NCBI RefSeq assembly: GCF_000388115.1
Contig: NZ_AQGQ01000012.1
Span: forward strand, 1 to 41,880
DNA length: 41,880 bases
Direction of reading: 5' to 3'
DNA from: Aeromonas molluscorum 848
GTDB taxonomy: Bacteria; Pseudomonadota; Gammaproteobacteria; Enterobacterales; Aeromonadaceae
The notes below the pieces were generated by a model. The model made no database searches. It saw only the letters and a program-made list of their open reading frames with translations, and was not told where the DNA came from. Shown here piece after piece: positions 41,177 through 41,880 of the stretch (positions are counted from its first letter, which is position 1; each line of letters begins with the position of its first letter). A program made the position numbers and the translations under genes.

Positions 41177-41880
41177 TCAGTCTGACACTATTTCCCAGGC
41201 TCCATCCGGATTCTGGCATGCCGTGCCAAACGCATCTTCTTTCTTGCCGCCCACAGTGATGCTCTGCTGGAACTCGCGGCAGTAGCGGCCATTGTTGCTG
41301 GTGCCGTCCCGCACTGCGGTCACCGAGCCTGAGGCGTTGCCATCATTCCAGGTGATAGGCTGATTCAGGGGAGCAGTGGTCGCCTTGACTTGGGCCGCCT
41401 CGTGTTCCCGCTGCTGCTCCTCATTGATGTTATCGAGTATTTTCAATGTGATGGCAGTGAAGGCCAGCCATTTCCAGGCATCATTGTCGTCATAGTAGCT
41501 GCCATAACCGCCATACCAGTGACCATAGGGGCGCACCACCACCACATCGTGATAGACCCTGCGTCTATTGGGCGGCACCACTATGTGATTGTGATTGTTG
41601 TTGATGACCACATTGTTGCCTTTGATGTCGCGGCGGTTGTCGACGTGGCGATTGTTGACCTTGTGGTTGCCGTCGAGCGGATGATCCTGCACATGGGTGT
41701 TGACTGGGCGTCCAGCCTTGTCTCTCGCTCTGACGCTGCCCCAACCCTCATTGAATTTTACCGCCTCCCTGTGCTGGGCCTTGTGAGGCACTGCCGCCCT
41801 GCGCTGCACCGCGTGCGGTTTCGTTACCTGAGGATGCGCTGGCCGGTGTTGCTGTGCTCTCGGCTGGTGTCTGCCATCCA
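41177..41880 (-). CDS. Histidine/asparagine-rich surface-antigen-like protein, 5' end beyond window
   Basis: The frame is open from the stop at 41177 to the right edge without an accepted start, so the N-terminus is outside. The edge part is rich in His, Pro, Gln and Arg (QQHRPAHPQVTKPHA). A middle low-complexity part has Asn, His and Asp (GNNVVINNNHNH) and a Tyr/Gly stretch (YGHWYGGYGSYYDD). The last 60 residues (NDGNASGSVTAVRDG...GRYCREFQQSITVGGKKEDAFGTAC) match the C-terminal domain of RT0821/Lpp0805-type surface proteins, with two Cys. It is probably a periplasmic or surface protein. It is convergent with ytjB. Confidence 0.8.
   Translation of the reverse strand, partial: DGRHQPRAQQHRPAHPQVTKPHAVQRRAAVPHKAQHREAVKFNEGWGSVRARDKAGRPVNTHVQDHPLDGNHKVNNRHVDNRRDIKGNNVVINNNHNHIVVPPNRRRVYHDVVVVRPYGHWYGGYGSYYDDNDAWKWLAFTAITLKILDNINEEQQREHEAAQVKATTAPLNQPITWNDGNASGSVTAVRDGTSNNGRYCREFQQSITVGGKKEDAFGTACQNPDGAWEIVSD

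Overview
The window looks like core chromosome of an Aeromonas-type gammaproteobacterium. The base composition is GC-rich, genes are densely packed, and several neighbourhoods known from Aeromonas, Vibrio and enterics are present: pilU-pilT facing yggS-proC-yggT-yggU, trmN6 facing srmB, serB facing ytjB, radA next to a large PilZ protein, and zur overlapping a CheX-like gene. No transposase, phage gene, CRISPR array, rRNA or tRNA was seen. The genus is inferred from gene content and synteny and was not checked against a database.

Layout. 1-3.2 kb: a short-chain dehydrogenase cut by the left edge, an outer-membrane barrel protein, a PCu(A)C copper chaperone, an enoyl-CoA hydratase/isomerase and a TPR-like hypothetical. 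3.4-9.9 kb: a complete C4-dicarboxylate uptake unit, with the sensor kinase/sigma-54 activator pair dctB-dctD followed by the TRAP transporter dctPQM. Between them lie a near-perfect -24/-12 promoter and two similar upstream elements, so the regulatory circuit can be read from the DNA. 10-14.3 kb: a secreted ParB-like protein, an oligopeptide-binding protein, a small secreted protein, dusA and an unlisted 51-codon membrane-protein gene. 14.8-19.4 kb: a ytfQ-ytfR-ytfT-yjfF sugar ABC transporter. 19.5-22.5 kb: zur, a CheX-like gene, a small membrane protein, and an XRE-cupin regulator with azlC-azlD behind a striking triple operator. 22.5-26.1 kb: brnQ, trmN6, srmB.

26.3-32.3 kb: yaaA, pilU and pilT on the minus strand and yggS-proC-yggT-yggU-DUF4426 on the plus strand. 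32.3-38.4 kb: an unknown gene, hupA, rsd, a single-domain PilZ protein, radA, and a roughly 796-residue double-PilZ gene broken by two single-base frameshifts. 38.4-41.9 kb: an alpha/beta hydrolase overlapping serB, ytjB, and a repeat-rich surface-antigen-like gene that runs off the right edge.

The window is mostly housekeeping genes. I did not find a clearly new multi-gene system. The signals most worth follow-up are the 48-bp triple operator in front of the XRE/azlCD genes, the paired enhancer elements of dctP, the double-frameshifted PilZ gene, the secreted ParB-like protein, and the 51-residue membrane protein after dusA.
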